In this document: in pieces, positions 13,501-23,337 of the stretch | How the letters are laid out: each line of letters opens with the position of its first letter | Position numbering within the stretch: position 1 is the first letter of the stretch | Source of the DNA: Dysidea avara | Lineage: Eukaryota; Porifera; Demospongiae; Dictyoceratida; Dysideidae | Direction: 5' to 3' | DNA: 64,000 nt | NCBI RefSeq assembly: GCF_963678975.1 | Contig: NC_089272.1 | Coordinates: 40,801,391-40,865,390 of the forward strand | Translations under genes and position numbers: made by a program | The notes under the pieces: generated by a model | Seen by the model: only the letters and a program-made list of their open reading frames with translations | Database searches by the model: none | What the model was told of the DNA's origin: nothing

Positions 13501-15776
13501 AATAGAGCAGTCATTTACTCTAATACAGCAGTCAGGAAGGCTGATATATATACAGTAACTCTACAAAATGCCACCTCTAGAGTATAACCTTGATTTTGAA
13601 AGCATACTTTTGAGCATAATAGGCTGGATTTTTGAGAACAAAATAGACTATTTTCAAAGCATAATTGGTTCAAGCCTATATGTGTCATGATTTGGCTAGT
13701 TATCAGGAAGGGACAACCAGTAATACAGTAGGAGTGAAAATAACAGCATAAGAAATATGTTCTCAAGGATTGGAATGGACAATATTCTAAAATTTCTCTC
13801 ATCAGACTATTTATTAGCCAACATTTTACACCATTTTAAAAAGCTAACTTTGTAATTGTAAAGCTCTGCAGCTACATTAATAAATGAATATGCTCAATTA
13901 TGTGGTACCTTTCTGATGGTGTCATCTCAGTTATATGCATAGTTGATAGAACCACTAGTATAGGTAGAGTGTACACTGTGTGTACTGTGTATAATAATGT
14001 ACACATTTCTTCATATTATGTAGCTCCTGGAATAGTACAGTTTCACATACAGACTACATTAAACAACACTGAGGTGATAGTTATGTGGAGACCACCCCTA
14101 CAACCTAATGGAGTTATCACATCATATGAAGTGATGTATCAAATATATGAACATGATTACACTACTGCAGTACACACTAGGCTGGAGAGTACTGATAGGA
14201 GTTATACCATTAAGAATTTAGGTAAGTGTATGAAAATGTACAGTAATATGACTGTATGGGTTTAATGTAACTTTCACAGAATGTATACATAGTCAGCATT
14301 ATTTATTGTCTCCTTACAGACCCAGGTACTCCTTATCAAGTGAGAGTAGTGGCATTCACAAGCATTGGTATGGGAGTTTTGGGTGAGTATGTGGTATTCT
14401 TCAGTGAAGAACTAGCACCAACTAAACCACCAGAGAATTTACAAGCTACCCAGTTGAGCTCAACAAGAGTTAACATCACTTGGACTCCATTGAGTCTTAT
14501 AGAAGCTCAAGGATTTCCACAGTATAAAGTAGTACTCTCTCAATTGTCTACATATAGTCAGCAGAGGAGACAGCTTGATACTAACACTGTGATAACTAAT
14601 AATAGTTTTTCTGTCTTCACTAACTTGGTCAGTCACACTTTGTACTCTGTAGTAGTTGGAGTGAAAACTGGTGGATCATCTTCTTTCATGGATAGTCATC
14701 CCTTAAATGGTAAGTTGTATATACATGCTTATAAACCTGCAGGTCTTTAATAAGTGTTGTACAAGTGTTACAGTATATATACCTGTATAAGAAAAGACTG
14801 TTAAACACCAGAGGTAGTAGTGGAGACTGAGTGAAGCGAGGTGCAGAGGGGCCATGAGTCCCCACTTGAAAATAAGGACACCTGCATAATGTAGACACTT
14901 GGTAATGGTCCCAAAGTATCCTTTTGATCTGGAAAATCAGGACACCTTTTGTTGGTATTAAGTGTCCTTAATACAGAGTGCTTTATAGAGCAGCCAACTA
15001 CTTTAATAGAATGGTTATTTTTATATCTGTTAAATACTGTAGTTACTTATTACTATCTCAGAGCTTGATTGATTTTCTGGGTGCATGCCCCAAGGCATTC
15101 CTGGATGATATTTATGTCATACACAGTATAACTTTTGTTGCCAAAGTTACCCAACTCTCTTTGTTGGGCCTGCTCCATTGCAATAATGTTATGTTGCATC
15201 ATAACTTGCTCTTCACAGTTTCGCTGATCACTAATGATGATGGTGACACTACTAATATTATTGTACTAGTTGGTGGAGGTGTTGGTGGACTAGTAGTTAT
15301 AGTAATTCTGATAACTGTTATAATCCTGATGGTGTGTTACTGTAGGTGAGTTGTACATGTACTCTACACATGGCATTGAGTGTCATTACATATTATTGAG
15401 AACAAAATATAGCAAAATGAACCTGAATAGGATAAATTTGTTAGCTTTTACATATAATGTTAAATGCATTTCTTTTTTTCAGTAAGAATATTTGTTATAC
15501 AATAAGTTTTGAGATTGAACTTTGGCAGCTATTACTTGTATTATTTTGTACATACACACAAGGTCACAGAGAAAAAGGTCACAATCATCTAATGGATATG
15601 GGACCACCCCTCTCATGACTGATGATGATGATAATGATAGTGATGATGATGATGATGATGAAGGACAAGACCAACAGGTCAACATGAAGGATGTGTGTGA
15701 TATTAGTACACCTTCTTCACAGCCTGTAGCTACCAGCCATAGTGAAATAGCTTCTATGGTGGAACTAGAGACATAA
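1552..15776 (+). CDS. Receptor gene A: NIDO - four fibronectin III domains - transmembrane - acidic tail (5' partial)
   Basis: Nine exons join in frame: 1552-1777, 2776-2933, 12597-12744, 12800-12969, 13028-13154, 14024-14221, 14320-14709, 15219-15345, 15563-15776. All introns are GT-AG, and together the exons give 585 residues. Residues 1-75 are the C-terminal half of a nidogen-like domain (INAGDGINFITIPGS, then DDPGVWMFEVST). FN3 domains follow at about 77-177, 178-276, 277-372 and 373-472, with conserved Trp (INFSWNAL, VHVTWRTP, VIVMWRPP, VNITWTP) and C-terminal Tyr strands. A Gly/Val/Ile-rich membrane helix lies at about 484-513, followed by Arg/Lys and a 71-residue tail with an Asp run. 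NIDO and FN3 domains are extracellular adhesion modules, so a single-pass cell-surface adhesion or recognition protein is inferred; the ligand is unknown. The upstream NIDO exon is missing. No stop or frameshift is seen, unlike gene B. Intron 2 is about 9.7 kb because it took in a Crypton and an R1/array block. Confidence 0.82.
2992..3562. repeat. Old inverted-terminal element in gene A intron 2, also present in B
   Basis: It begins near CAGGGATGTATTTAGGGGG and ends near CCTGGATACACCCCCACAC; the ends are roughly inverted. Similar GGGGTGTAGCCAGG-type ends recur at 17190, 19742, 36409 and 37204. The same insertion is present at 57888-58450 in locus B, so it predates the duplication. Confidence 0.45.
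3789..3901. repeat. Hairpin near the Crypton left end, 40 bp arms
   Basis: The left arm at 3789-3828 and the right arm at 3862-3901 are inverted copies with few mismatches (TGTAACATGGGCACGAG against the reverse of CACAAGTGTCCATGTTACA). The 33 bp loop carries two direct CCGAGGGC copies. It sits within 10 bp of the element's left boundary. Confidence 0.85.
4067..5676 (+). pseudogene. DUF3504/Crypton-type tyrosine recombinase, broken by one stop and one frameshift
   Basis: The first segment (4067-5041, 324 residues) has a Cys-rich start (CPCCMDK, then CANCDH), a Ser/Lys linker, and the N-terminal SAM-like part typical of DUF3504 (NTAKNTEWAVRTVEQWRAAR, about residues 106-125). It ends with the first catalytic-Arg region, LRGGAEHRKL (about 263-272). 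A TGA at 5039-5041 interrupts it. The same frame stays open past the TGA into YMQPI, then shifts by one base before PWFKRTPVGKNTL (from 5161). The last segment contains the HSLR motif (H-x-x-R), GHRS and the nucleophile Tyr of RQYKR, so the R-H-R-H-Y set is present. These enzymes cut and join DNA through a Tyr-DNA bond. With two lesions it is most likely inactive here; a sequencing error at one site is possible. DUF3504 also occurs in host proteins such as ZMYM and KIAA1958, but the empty site at locus B shows this copy is mobile. Confidence 0.85.
5830..5875. repeat. Crypton 3' subterminal short hairpin
   Basis: GAGGGCATTATACAAATGCCCTG folds with an 8 bp stem, and GTCAGGGCATTATAA repeats the first arm. 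It is present in both element copies (410-450 and here), so it was part of the mobile unit. Confidence 0.6.
6150..6891. mobile_element. Repeat R1, copy 1 (left part of R1-array composite element)
   Basis: It is closely similar to 22590-23337 over its whole length. It starts at CAAGACACACGGTAGTGTGTC, a small hairpin, and runs to GAATCAGACTTAAAG. In locus B (58850) the flanking intron is uninterrupted at GTAGTACCAA, so the block from here to about 11692 is an insertion specific to A. No protein is recognised on either strand. The recurring translated stretches are conserved only because the copies are recent. Confidence 0.75.
6892..8433. mobile_element. Foldback element, about 650 bp inverted arms, TAA target duplication (PIF/Harbinger-like)
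   Basis: The arms at 6892 to about 7545 and about 7780 to 8433 are near-perfect inverted copies; the ends read AGTAGGGTCCGC and GCGGACCCTACT. The element splits the R1-array sequence: left flank GACT-TAA, right flank TAA-AGCCACGG. The sister copy at 23328-23345 reads GACTTAAAGCCACGG, the empty site with a single TAA. A 3 bp TWA duplication is the PIF/Harbinger signature. The 234 bp centre encodes no visible transposase, so this is non-autonomous. Each arm carries the same two open stretches of about 79 and 63 codons, unrecognised. Confidence 0.88.
8434..11200. repeat. 30-31 bp satellite array 1 (about 2.7 kb) and its leader
   Basis: A leader (AGCCACGGAGTTATAGCACG..., 8436-8530) joins R1 to a tandem array. 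The array alternates units like TTCAGCTACAAACAAATCACC and ATCAGCTAGAAGAAGTTACC, each followed by YTGTAGAGAG. Units are about 30-31 bp and form about 60 bp higher-order pairs, roughly 88 units. Unit order is irregular, with local multi-unit duplications (for example around 9700-10400). The same leader and array follow R1 at 23338. Confidence 0.85.
11373..11692. mobile_element. 320 bp inverted-repeat (foldback) MITE
   Basis: It begins ATCTAATCCAAAACAGCC and ends with the exact inverse GGCTGTTTTGGATTAGAT. The arms are about 150 bp and closely matching around a short centre near 11520-11540. It lies at the right end of the A-specific insertion; gene A intron homology to B resumes at about 11696. 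No ORF. Confidence 0.8.
11693..12596 (+). other. Gene A intron sequence shared with locus B
   Basis: It aligns with 58858-59736. Open stretches inside it are broken by indels between the two copies, so they are not coding. It ends in acceptor ATACAG. Confidence 0.65.
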
Positions 15777-17189
15777 TCAAAATAGGTCAATAGCATGTTT
15801 GACTGATTATAGGTGATATTTAGTGAGGAGTATTTTAGCAAGACAACAGTAGTAGTAGTTTGATTTCAGTTAGCTATTGTATGTAATTTTTTTCTTACGT
15901 TAGGTCACATCTTAATTATTAGCTTCCCATCCTTCATACTCAAAGTAGCAATACTGGCAAGCGGATTTTATTTTTATTAGCTAGATTGCAGAATTCATAG
16001 CTTTGAATACAATTTTCATAACTAGTTACCAATGGTACATAATAATAATATAATTAATTTGAAAAACCAATGGTAATGAAGGCAACTGATAAGTAAGTTT
16101 ATGTAACCTTAGCTAGTTGTAGACTGCTAGTTGTAGACTGCTAATTGCAAATTGGATACACACAAGCTAGCATTTATTTTAGTTGCAATCAATTGGGAGG
16201 GAGACAATCGACATAATGGAGAAGGGTGAAAGTGAGGTGTGGCTACTGATAACTGTATGTGTATAGTTTTAGTAACAATTGTGACCATTCCAGCAGAATG
16301 AAATGAAAAGAATTGAATTGTTCACATAGCTACTACTAAGATAAGGTCTAATTTCATAAAAAGCTTGACAGAAGTTCTGTAACTCTTTCCAACAAAAGAC
16401 TCTGTAACAGAACAATTATAATTGATTTCATATTATTATATAGAATCCCTTAAAATTATGTGACTACTGAGTATAACCACCATTTAAAACTTTGCAGTAT
16501 TTTGTATTCATTAGTGAGTAGTGATCTATTGTAAAGTACATGATCTTATAATGCTTGAATCAAACATCCAGTTATCAAGTTGGCAAAAAATACATGCAGG
16601 AAAGGAGATAGGTAAACTGTCCGGCTAAATTACTTGATATTTACTCAAGTTTCACACTGTCCTGACAGCACATGTCTGAAAAGTTACTTTGCACACTGGG
16701 TGCATTCTTGACCTGTTGCACCTACTACAGTCAGTTATAGTATAATGCTATGCTTATTTAAAAGGATGTCCTGGTTCTGTAATTGTACAATGGATAATAA
16801 AATTCTTTGTTTACATGATGTTGCTTAGGGTATATTATGCAGAAAGAGTTCCACATCATTTCTACATATAACATAGCTATAAATGGAAAGATTTTGAGTT
16901 TTGTTATCAACTCACTAGCCAGCTTCATAAACTTTCTCACAGTCACTGGGTGGTGGAATGGCATTTATTATCAAACCGTAAGAATTCAGTGCTCTTTGTT
17001 ATTATTATTATTAACACTTAAAGTGACCAGCATTGAAGGTCTGACAGCAACTTGTGCTAATACTGAGGTGTTCCAGATCCTGGCTGTTGCGGCTGCTTTG
17101 ACCAGTTCGGTACCATCCTATATACTAATTTAATTGTTGAGCTTAAAAGGTCCCTGAAACATCAAGCATAATTCACACAGTAACTATTC
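15777..17189. other. 3' flank of gene A and intergenic DNA
   Basis: The first 80 bases match the 3' flank of gene B to the window edge, so the duplicated block continues past both visible ends. The remainder is AT-rich with no recognisable gene. Confidence 0.5.
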
Positions 17190-17469
17190 CAGGGGCGGAT
17201 CCAGAGTTTGAATGGGGGGGATGCACTTTGCTGAAAAAAGTTAAAGACCAAAAAAAAAAAGGTCACAGCAATAATGGCTGTCCTTTACCAAATGTATATA
17301 CTATAAAGTATATAAAAATTCTTATTCAGATCCTTATTCACAGCTTCATAGTTAAGCTACATTGCCTCATGAGCACTGGACTGCTTTATTGGAGTGATTG
17401 ACTGCTCTATTAGAGTATCTCGATCTTGTGTGTTATTTTTTTAAGGAAGGGGGGCTGGATCTGCCACTG
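17190..17469. mobile_element. MITE-like element with CAGGGGCGGATCCAG ends
   Basis: The left end CAGGGGCGGATCCAGAG and the right end CTGGATCTGCCACTG are inverted relatives. The interior holds a poly-A run and one copy of the dispersed ATTAGAGTATCTCGATC motif. No ORF. No convincing target duplication. Confidence 0.6.
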
Positions 17470-20400
17470 CATTTTATGTACAAACATCCATTATCATTGC
17501 TGAGTATGCTCAATTCAGCACCTCTAACACATGACTTGGTTTATTGCATAGCATGCATGTTCTCTATATATTAAAATTATCACATTGTTGTCCTCTTGTT
17601 TGTATCTTTGAAATTTACATACTATATATGCACACAATTAATTGACTGCATGAGAATCATAAAATATTGTAATAGCTATACTGAATGTAGATGTGAATAA
17701 AAACAATGGATCACCAAAGTTGTGTTGGTGATGTAATCCTACTCATTTTCCAGGTATATGTATAGGAATCATGACTTTATTTTTACAATGCATTCTATAT
17801 AACAGCTAATTTCAATTGTGACATAGCTACTTGTTTTGATGTTCATACATGACTGGCAAATTGATTTTGGTAAACTGGTCAATAACACAATAATAATGGT
17901 GTTTATGCATATAAAATATACCTATGCTGGCATGTTGCTGTGTCCTATTCCTGGCCAGTAATTCCGCAGAATATGGTGCTTCCTGTAACTGTACACGTGT
18001 TGCTATGCAGAACATTGCATGTGTCCTATTATGAAGAACATGCTATAAGACATAATTAACTGCAGAATAGATCAAGCAGTATGACCTGAGAATATATAAT
18101 TATGGTGTTTACTACAACAGTCTTGCTATGCTGGAAAACTGCTGTGTCGGTGTGTCTTAATGGCTTAGTAGAATCTGTTAATCAGGATGCTTGAAAATGA
18201 GAACACCTGGACACTTGGTAATGGTCTTAAATTATCTCTTAGTGCAAAACCAACCTGGAAAGTCAGGACACCTTTATAATAGGCCTGCATCAAATATGCC
18301 AGCATACAGTAAAAAGAATAATAGGCTGGAGTGTTATGCCAGCATAATGCTAGCTTATTAGGGTGGATAATTCAAACTATGGAGTTTACTTCCATGAAAA
18401 TAAATCAATACTACCTAATAGAGCAGTCAGTGGAAACTCTTAATAGAACAGTAGCTTTGTAGTGAAATACTCTAATAGAGCATTCACTGATTAAAATGTT
18501 CCAACCCATAGTAAGAAATGTTGCTAACCTAGGAACATAATACAAGCACAATGGGAACAATGAAGAGCATAATAGGAGAAAATTTTGGAACATTCCTGAA
18601 AGTATTTTGGACAAAGATTACCTTTGAGCATATTTGACTCAGACCTATGTACTTGATAATCAGGACACTTTTAGTCAGTCCCAAGGTGTCACAGGTTTCA
18701 CTGTAAGACATATTGATACTTCCTGTAGAATAAATCAAATGGTATATATATGACCTGTAAAACAGAGAATGTGATGTTTCCTACAACAGTCTTGCTACAT
18801 ATGCCAAAAAATTGTTGTTCTATTATAATGGATAGGCTATATATAGTACATACATACATAATATTATGATATTTTCAGTAGAATAAACTAAGCTGAGTCA
18901 ATTATGCTCAAAAGTTTCACAATACTTCTCAAAATTCACCTATATATTTATAATATAATTATAATATGTTCTTCAGGTGTTCCCATTATGTTCACATTAT
19001 GCTCCTAGGTTAGCAGCATTCTAATAATCATCTTGGAACACTTTAATCAGTGTAGAGTATTTCACTACAAAGTGACTGTTCTATTAGAGAGTATCAATCT
19101 AATGAATTACAGTGCTCTATTGCAGTCTGAACTGACTGCTCTATTAGGAAGTGTATCAATTTATTTTATGGAATTATTCATAGTTTGAAATTCCACCTAA
19201 CATATAGCACTCCAGTCTATTGTGCTTTTTTAAGCTGGCATAATTTATTATATACTTGACACAGGCCTAAACTAAATAGTGTGACCTGTATGGTGTTTCC
19301 TGCAACAATCTTTCTTGCTGTGATGGAAAGTTGCTCTGTCAGGTATATAGGAATTATGACATTGTCAGTAGCCGAGATTGAATGGTGTGTACGGGAATTA
19401 TGAAATTTCCTAAAGAAATTCTGTAACTGCTTTATTTGGTGTGACAGATAACCCAATAGTATTACAGATCATATATCCTACCTCGAGAAATGTAACTTTT
19501 TTACACTGATTTAATTGATCTGCTAATTAATTCATTGGTGCATGATACGTAACTGTGATTTAAACCAAATTCAAATTTGAGCCAAACATTTTATTGGCTT
19601 ATAATCATATATTGCTATAATTATATTACAAGAGCAATTTCAGTTTTACAGTTGAGTACATGTGTACAGTCACATGCATGCTCCATGCAAACTACAGTAT
19701 ATTTCCCTATTGTGTGACAGACTTAGACATAGTTATACAAGGGTGTAGCCAGGATTTCACCATGTAACAACAGTGCTGAGATATACAAATGCATGGTCAC
19801 TTAAATGTTTTTTGGTCTAAAGTTCAACAGATTGTACATTTGATGAAAAATTATACACTGTATAGTAGCTAAAGTCTAATAGTTATAACTCCTGTTCCTC
19901 CTGGCAAACGACTAGACAACTACATAGGTACATTGCGGGTACTAGAATCACTTCATGATTTCTTGTGATTTATAGCTAACTGCTTGCATTTAGGGTTTAT
20001 CATGCAAACCCAAATTAAGTAATCTATCAATATGGTCTGCATGTTGGAATGTTCTATTCTGTAGGGTATTTCGATCCTTATAGAATGCTCTATTAGAGTA
20101 ATTATTAATTGTGATAATTTCACGTATTAATCTTATTGAAACATCAAAGAAAACAATGCCAATCTATACTGCAACCACCCCATGCAGAAGCTTTTTAAAA
20201 GTTATTTTTCAGCATGGCCCCCTTAAAATCGCCTATGTTCTCAATCTATACATAATAAAAGCCTCAACCCAAATCACATCATTTTCATGCATAAGGCTCA
20301 TTCCTACTACGTAGATCCATCTTTGAGAGGTGAATGTATTGATTTGTTGCTGTGTAAATTGTTGTGTTTCATTTGTACAGTCTACTGCTATTAAACTACC

Positions 20401-20547
20401 TTTGCAGCTGCTTCATGATAGATCTGATTATCATTCTCCGGAAATCGCGTGATCTCTGGTTCCTAGTATAGTCTCGGTTTTCCCCTCCCCTCCCATGCCT
20501 CCCGATAGCTACCCCTACGCATTGTAAGAGTGCAAACAAACACAGAC
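17470..20547. other. Intergenic, repeat-derived, no gene seen
   Basis: It contains several copies of the dispersed CTCTAATAGAGCAGTCA motif (18415, 18468, 19077, 19138, 20087) and pieces resembling the gene A intron near 14870-14950 (GACACTTGGTAATGGTC, 18215-18290). No coding signal is supported. Confidence 0.5.
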
Positions 20548-20820
20548 ATGGCTGGCACAATATCCGATAACCTTATTCTCAAAGATGTGAATCCAACCGC
20601 AAATGGCGATATTGGTCGCGGTGCTTATGGGAGAGTCTTTGAAGTCGACTATCAAGGAACACTGTGTGCTGCCAAAGAGGTACACGCACTATTGTTGCAA
20701 TATTCACAAGGCGACGAACTGCACAAGATCATAACCGACTTTCTCAATGAATGCCAAATATGGAGTACCATTCGCCACCCCTATACATTGTTCAGTTTCT
20801 AGGTGAGACATTAATAACCA

Positions 20821-21441
20821 GTACACAGAAAAATTTGGAATTTTCAACTAGAGTAGGGACCATAGCACATCGACAAAAAGTACTGAAACAAGCTGGAGTA
20901 GTGCACGATATTAAATCACAGTAAAATAATAAGAAGTGTAATCCCTACTGTGCATTTCCATGATGGTATCTTGGCACAGTAGGGATATAACAGTTCAAGT
21001 CTTAACTATGCACCTAACAGTGTGTTGCCCCACCATCCCTCCTCCCCCCATCCCCTCGGGCGTAAGTGGGGCTTTACAGGGGAAATTGACATGAAACTGC
21101 TGCCCCACTATGGGGCATTTGGCAGTCGTTCATTAATTGCCCAAGTATTTTTTTTGTTGTAACTTTCTATGGTAAGTCAAATCCCGAGTAAATCCCTGTG
21201 TTGCAACTGGGGCCAACAGTGGGGATTTGACACAATAGGTTTGCCCTACTATGGGGCATTTGGCTGTGTCATATCCCCACAAATGCCTGAGGGGGTGGGG
21301 GGTGGTGGGGCAATACATTGATAGGTGCATTATTGTTTTACTGTGATTTAATATCGTACACTACTCCAGCTTGTTTCAGTACTTTTTATCAATGTGCTAT
21401 GGTCCCTACTCTAGTTATAAATTCAAAAATTTTCTGTGTAC
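20821..21441. mobile_element. Inverted-repeat element in kinase intron, with a nested palindromic insert
   Basis: The ends GTACACAGAAAAATTTGG and AAAATTTTCTGTGTAC are inverted, and the inverted match runs for over 150 bp through GTAGTGCACGATATTAAATC and GCACCTA. The left arm alone carries about 75 bp extra (20930-21004), itself an inverted repeat (ATCCCTACTGTGC/GCACAGTAGGGAT). The centre is related to 43640-43880. Confidence 0.7.
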
Positions 21442-21486
21442 TTGTTTGTTAACCTTTTTTGTAAATAATTATTATGACTGGTGAAC

Positions 21487-22060
21487 CCACACATACCGCA
21501 TCTGAAATGAGGCCACGCACCCCAGCTATATAAATTATTGTCTGAGAACCATTATGCTTTGTTGTCAGCTATGATCCTAAGTTGAACCCATTACACAGCA
21601 TTTTGGATCAAGAACTGTTCGAAAAGCGCCCCTGCAATCCATGCATAGCTAAAGAAGAAATGGTGCCGCGCGCCACAGTTATATCAATTATCATCTGAAA
21701 AGTGAGTATCCATTACGCTTCATTGTTGGCTATTTTCAACCCATTACACAGCAGTTCGAATCAAGAACTGTTCGAAAAGCACTTCTGCAATCAAAATAGC
21801 CACTTTGAAAAGTACGGACAATTTCCATTACTAAGGGAAGCCATCATGTGCTACTGCAAAATTGACACTTTTCGCTGTCAGCAAGATGAATGGGACACAA
21901 AGGAGGACACTGGAAAGTCCATGAAGAATGCATTGTACGTACTGCGGTATGCCAAAAGGCACCTCTCGGGCCGAAGCGATGTCGAACAGTGAAAAAATCA
22001 AGCCTGTAGTCTTAGCCGTTATCGAGTTACACTTGTCTGAAGGTATCAAGCGGTCAGTCA
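21487..22060. repeat. Dispersed repeat family K, copy 1 (with short conserved ORF)
   Basis: It is related to 30211-30740. Each copy has two tandem leaders of about 150 bp (CATTACACAGC...CTGCAATC), then a short open frame ending ALYVLRYAKRHLSGRSDVE here and ALYVLQYAKRYISRRNDVE there, then CTTGTCTGAAGG. The peptide matches no family I recognise. Confidence 0.6.
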
Positions 22061-22589
22061 GTCACTAGAAAATTCCATTAAATAAACAATTTTTTAAATT
22101 CTGTAGTAACTTGTTGAAAGCGTTTTGGGTCGATCTGAAAGCTTTTTTGGGCTTAGTTTTACCTAATCAATACTGCCTCATCGTTGTCAGGGAAAATTGA
22201 GGCTTTTTGGGGGGATTTTATTTCGTGGGCCATGCCTACTTCTTTGTGGTCCCTACTATACGCTACTATCGTACTGTAGTATGATTTATGACCTAGCTAC
22301 ACCTGCCTGGAATTGTACATGTGTCACATTATTCTTTTGCCTTATCTAAATGTCTACAGCTGTAGCTACTTATATTATTTGCTATATTTGCAGGTGTGTA
22401 CTATCAAGATCAAAATATCCTACCTGTTATGGTGATGGAGAAGATGAAGTGCAGCTTGAGGGGTTTAGTAGAGGAGCATGCTGGTATACCAGTTAATGTT
22501 AAGTTGTCAATTTTGGATGATGTATGTCTTGGTCTAAGGTACCTCCACAGCAGGAACCCTCCAATAGTACATCGTGACCTCACTCCTAA

Positions 22590-23337
22590 TCAAGACACAT
22601 GGTAGTGTGTCGTGCGGCCCAAGAAGCCGGCGCGCAACCCCTTGAGTATATTGACAGGAAGAAAGAAAACGCAATTTTCGCACCTCCGTAGCTCTGTGCT
22701 GCCTTGATGAAACAAGACAAATTTTGCTGTGTACATTCCCTCCAACTTCAGTACTCCACATTCCAAATTTGAGCGAAATCGCTTCAGGCATTCCTGAGAT
22801 ATGCGACTTCAAAAATTGGCTTAGTTTCTTCGTTTTTTTTTTTTTCTTCTTATTTTTCTTCCTCTTTTCGCACACTTACAAAAACTGCTATAAAACGCGA
22901 ACGCGTTATCCGATTGCCTTGCAATTTGGCACACAGAAGGGGGGTATAAAGGCGCATCTCGGTACCAACTTTGGCTGGAATACCATAAACAGGCAAAGAG
23001 TTATGAGCGATTATGCACGAAAAATAACACCAATATGTTGTCACGCCTACAGGGTAAACCGCGTATGGGAAGAAGCTGAAAATTGGAGGGAGAATAGGTT
23101 AACTATTGAACCTCAAACCTTTTGTGGTTTGAAAGAAATCGAGCTAAAAACCAGGAAGATACAACAACAAAACCAACAGTGTGTAACAATTATGCAATCA
23201 AGATTAGCTAATAAAAAACGAATACTTGCCACGCCTACCAGATAAACCGCTTGGGGTAATGCTTTGAAATTCACTGTACAGATGGAGTAATCATCTTAGA
23301 AAAGCTCTTCAATGGTGTAGAAGAATCAGACTTAAAG
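22590..23337. mobile_element. Repeat R1, copy 2 (inserted in kinase exon 2)
   Basis: It is near-identical to 6150-6891 without the foldback insertion. It starts at CAAGACACATGGTAGTGTGTC directly after the kinase codons for HRDLTPN, which terminates the kinase reading frame. It is followed by the leader and the 30-31 bp array. Confidence 0.8.

Larger units (their letters stand above)
20548..22590 (+). pseudogene. Protein kinase (TKL/Tyr-kinase-like), N-lobe to catalytic loop, truncated
   Basis: Exon 1 (20548-20802) starts MAGTISDNLILKDVN and has the glycine-rich loop GRGAYGRVFEVDYQG and the ATP-binding Lys in CAAKEVH, then an alpha-C-like stretch. Near its end a 2 bp excess after CGCCACCCC shifts the frame; reading past it gives the expected IVQFLG, then donor GTGAGA. 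Exon 2 (22394-22590) begins in matching phase: VYYQDQNILPVMVMEKMKCS and, near its end, LGLRYLHSR-NPPIV-HRDLTPN. Sequence after that Asn is R1, so the DFG/activation segment and C-lobe are absent. Kinases of this form are abundant in sponge genomes and act in cytoplasmic signalling. The frameshift and truncation make this a pseudogene. The start ATG follows a CpG-containing, C-rich leader, consistent with a former promoter. Confidence 0.82.

Noticed and set aside
22724-23245. 173-codon ORF within R1
   Set aside because: The R1 copy at 6150 does not keep the frame (indels in the poly-T tract), so it is unlikely to be coding.
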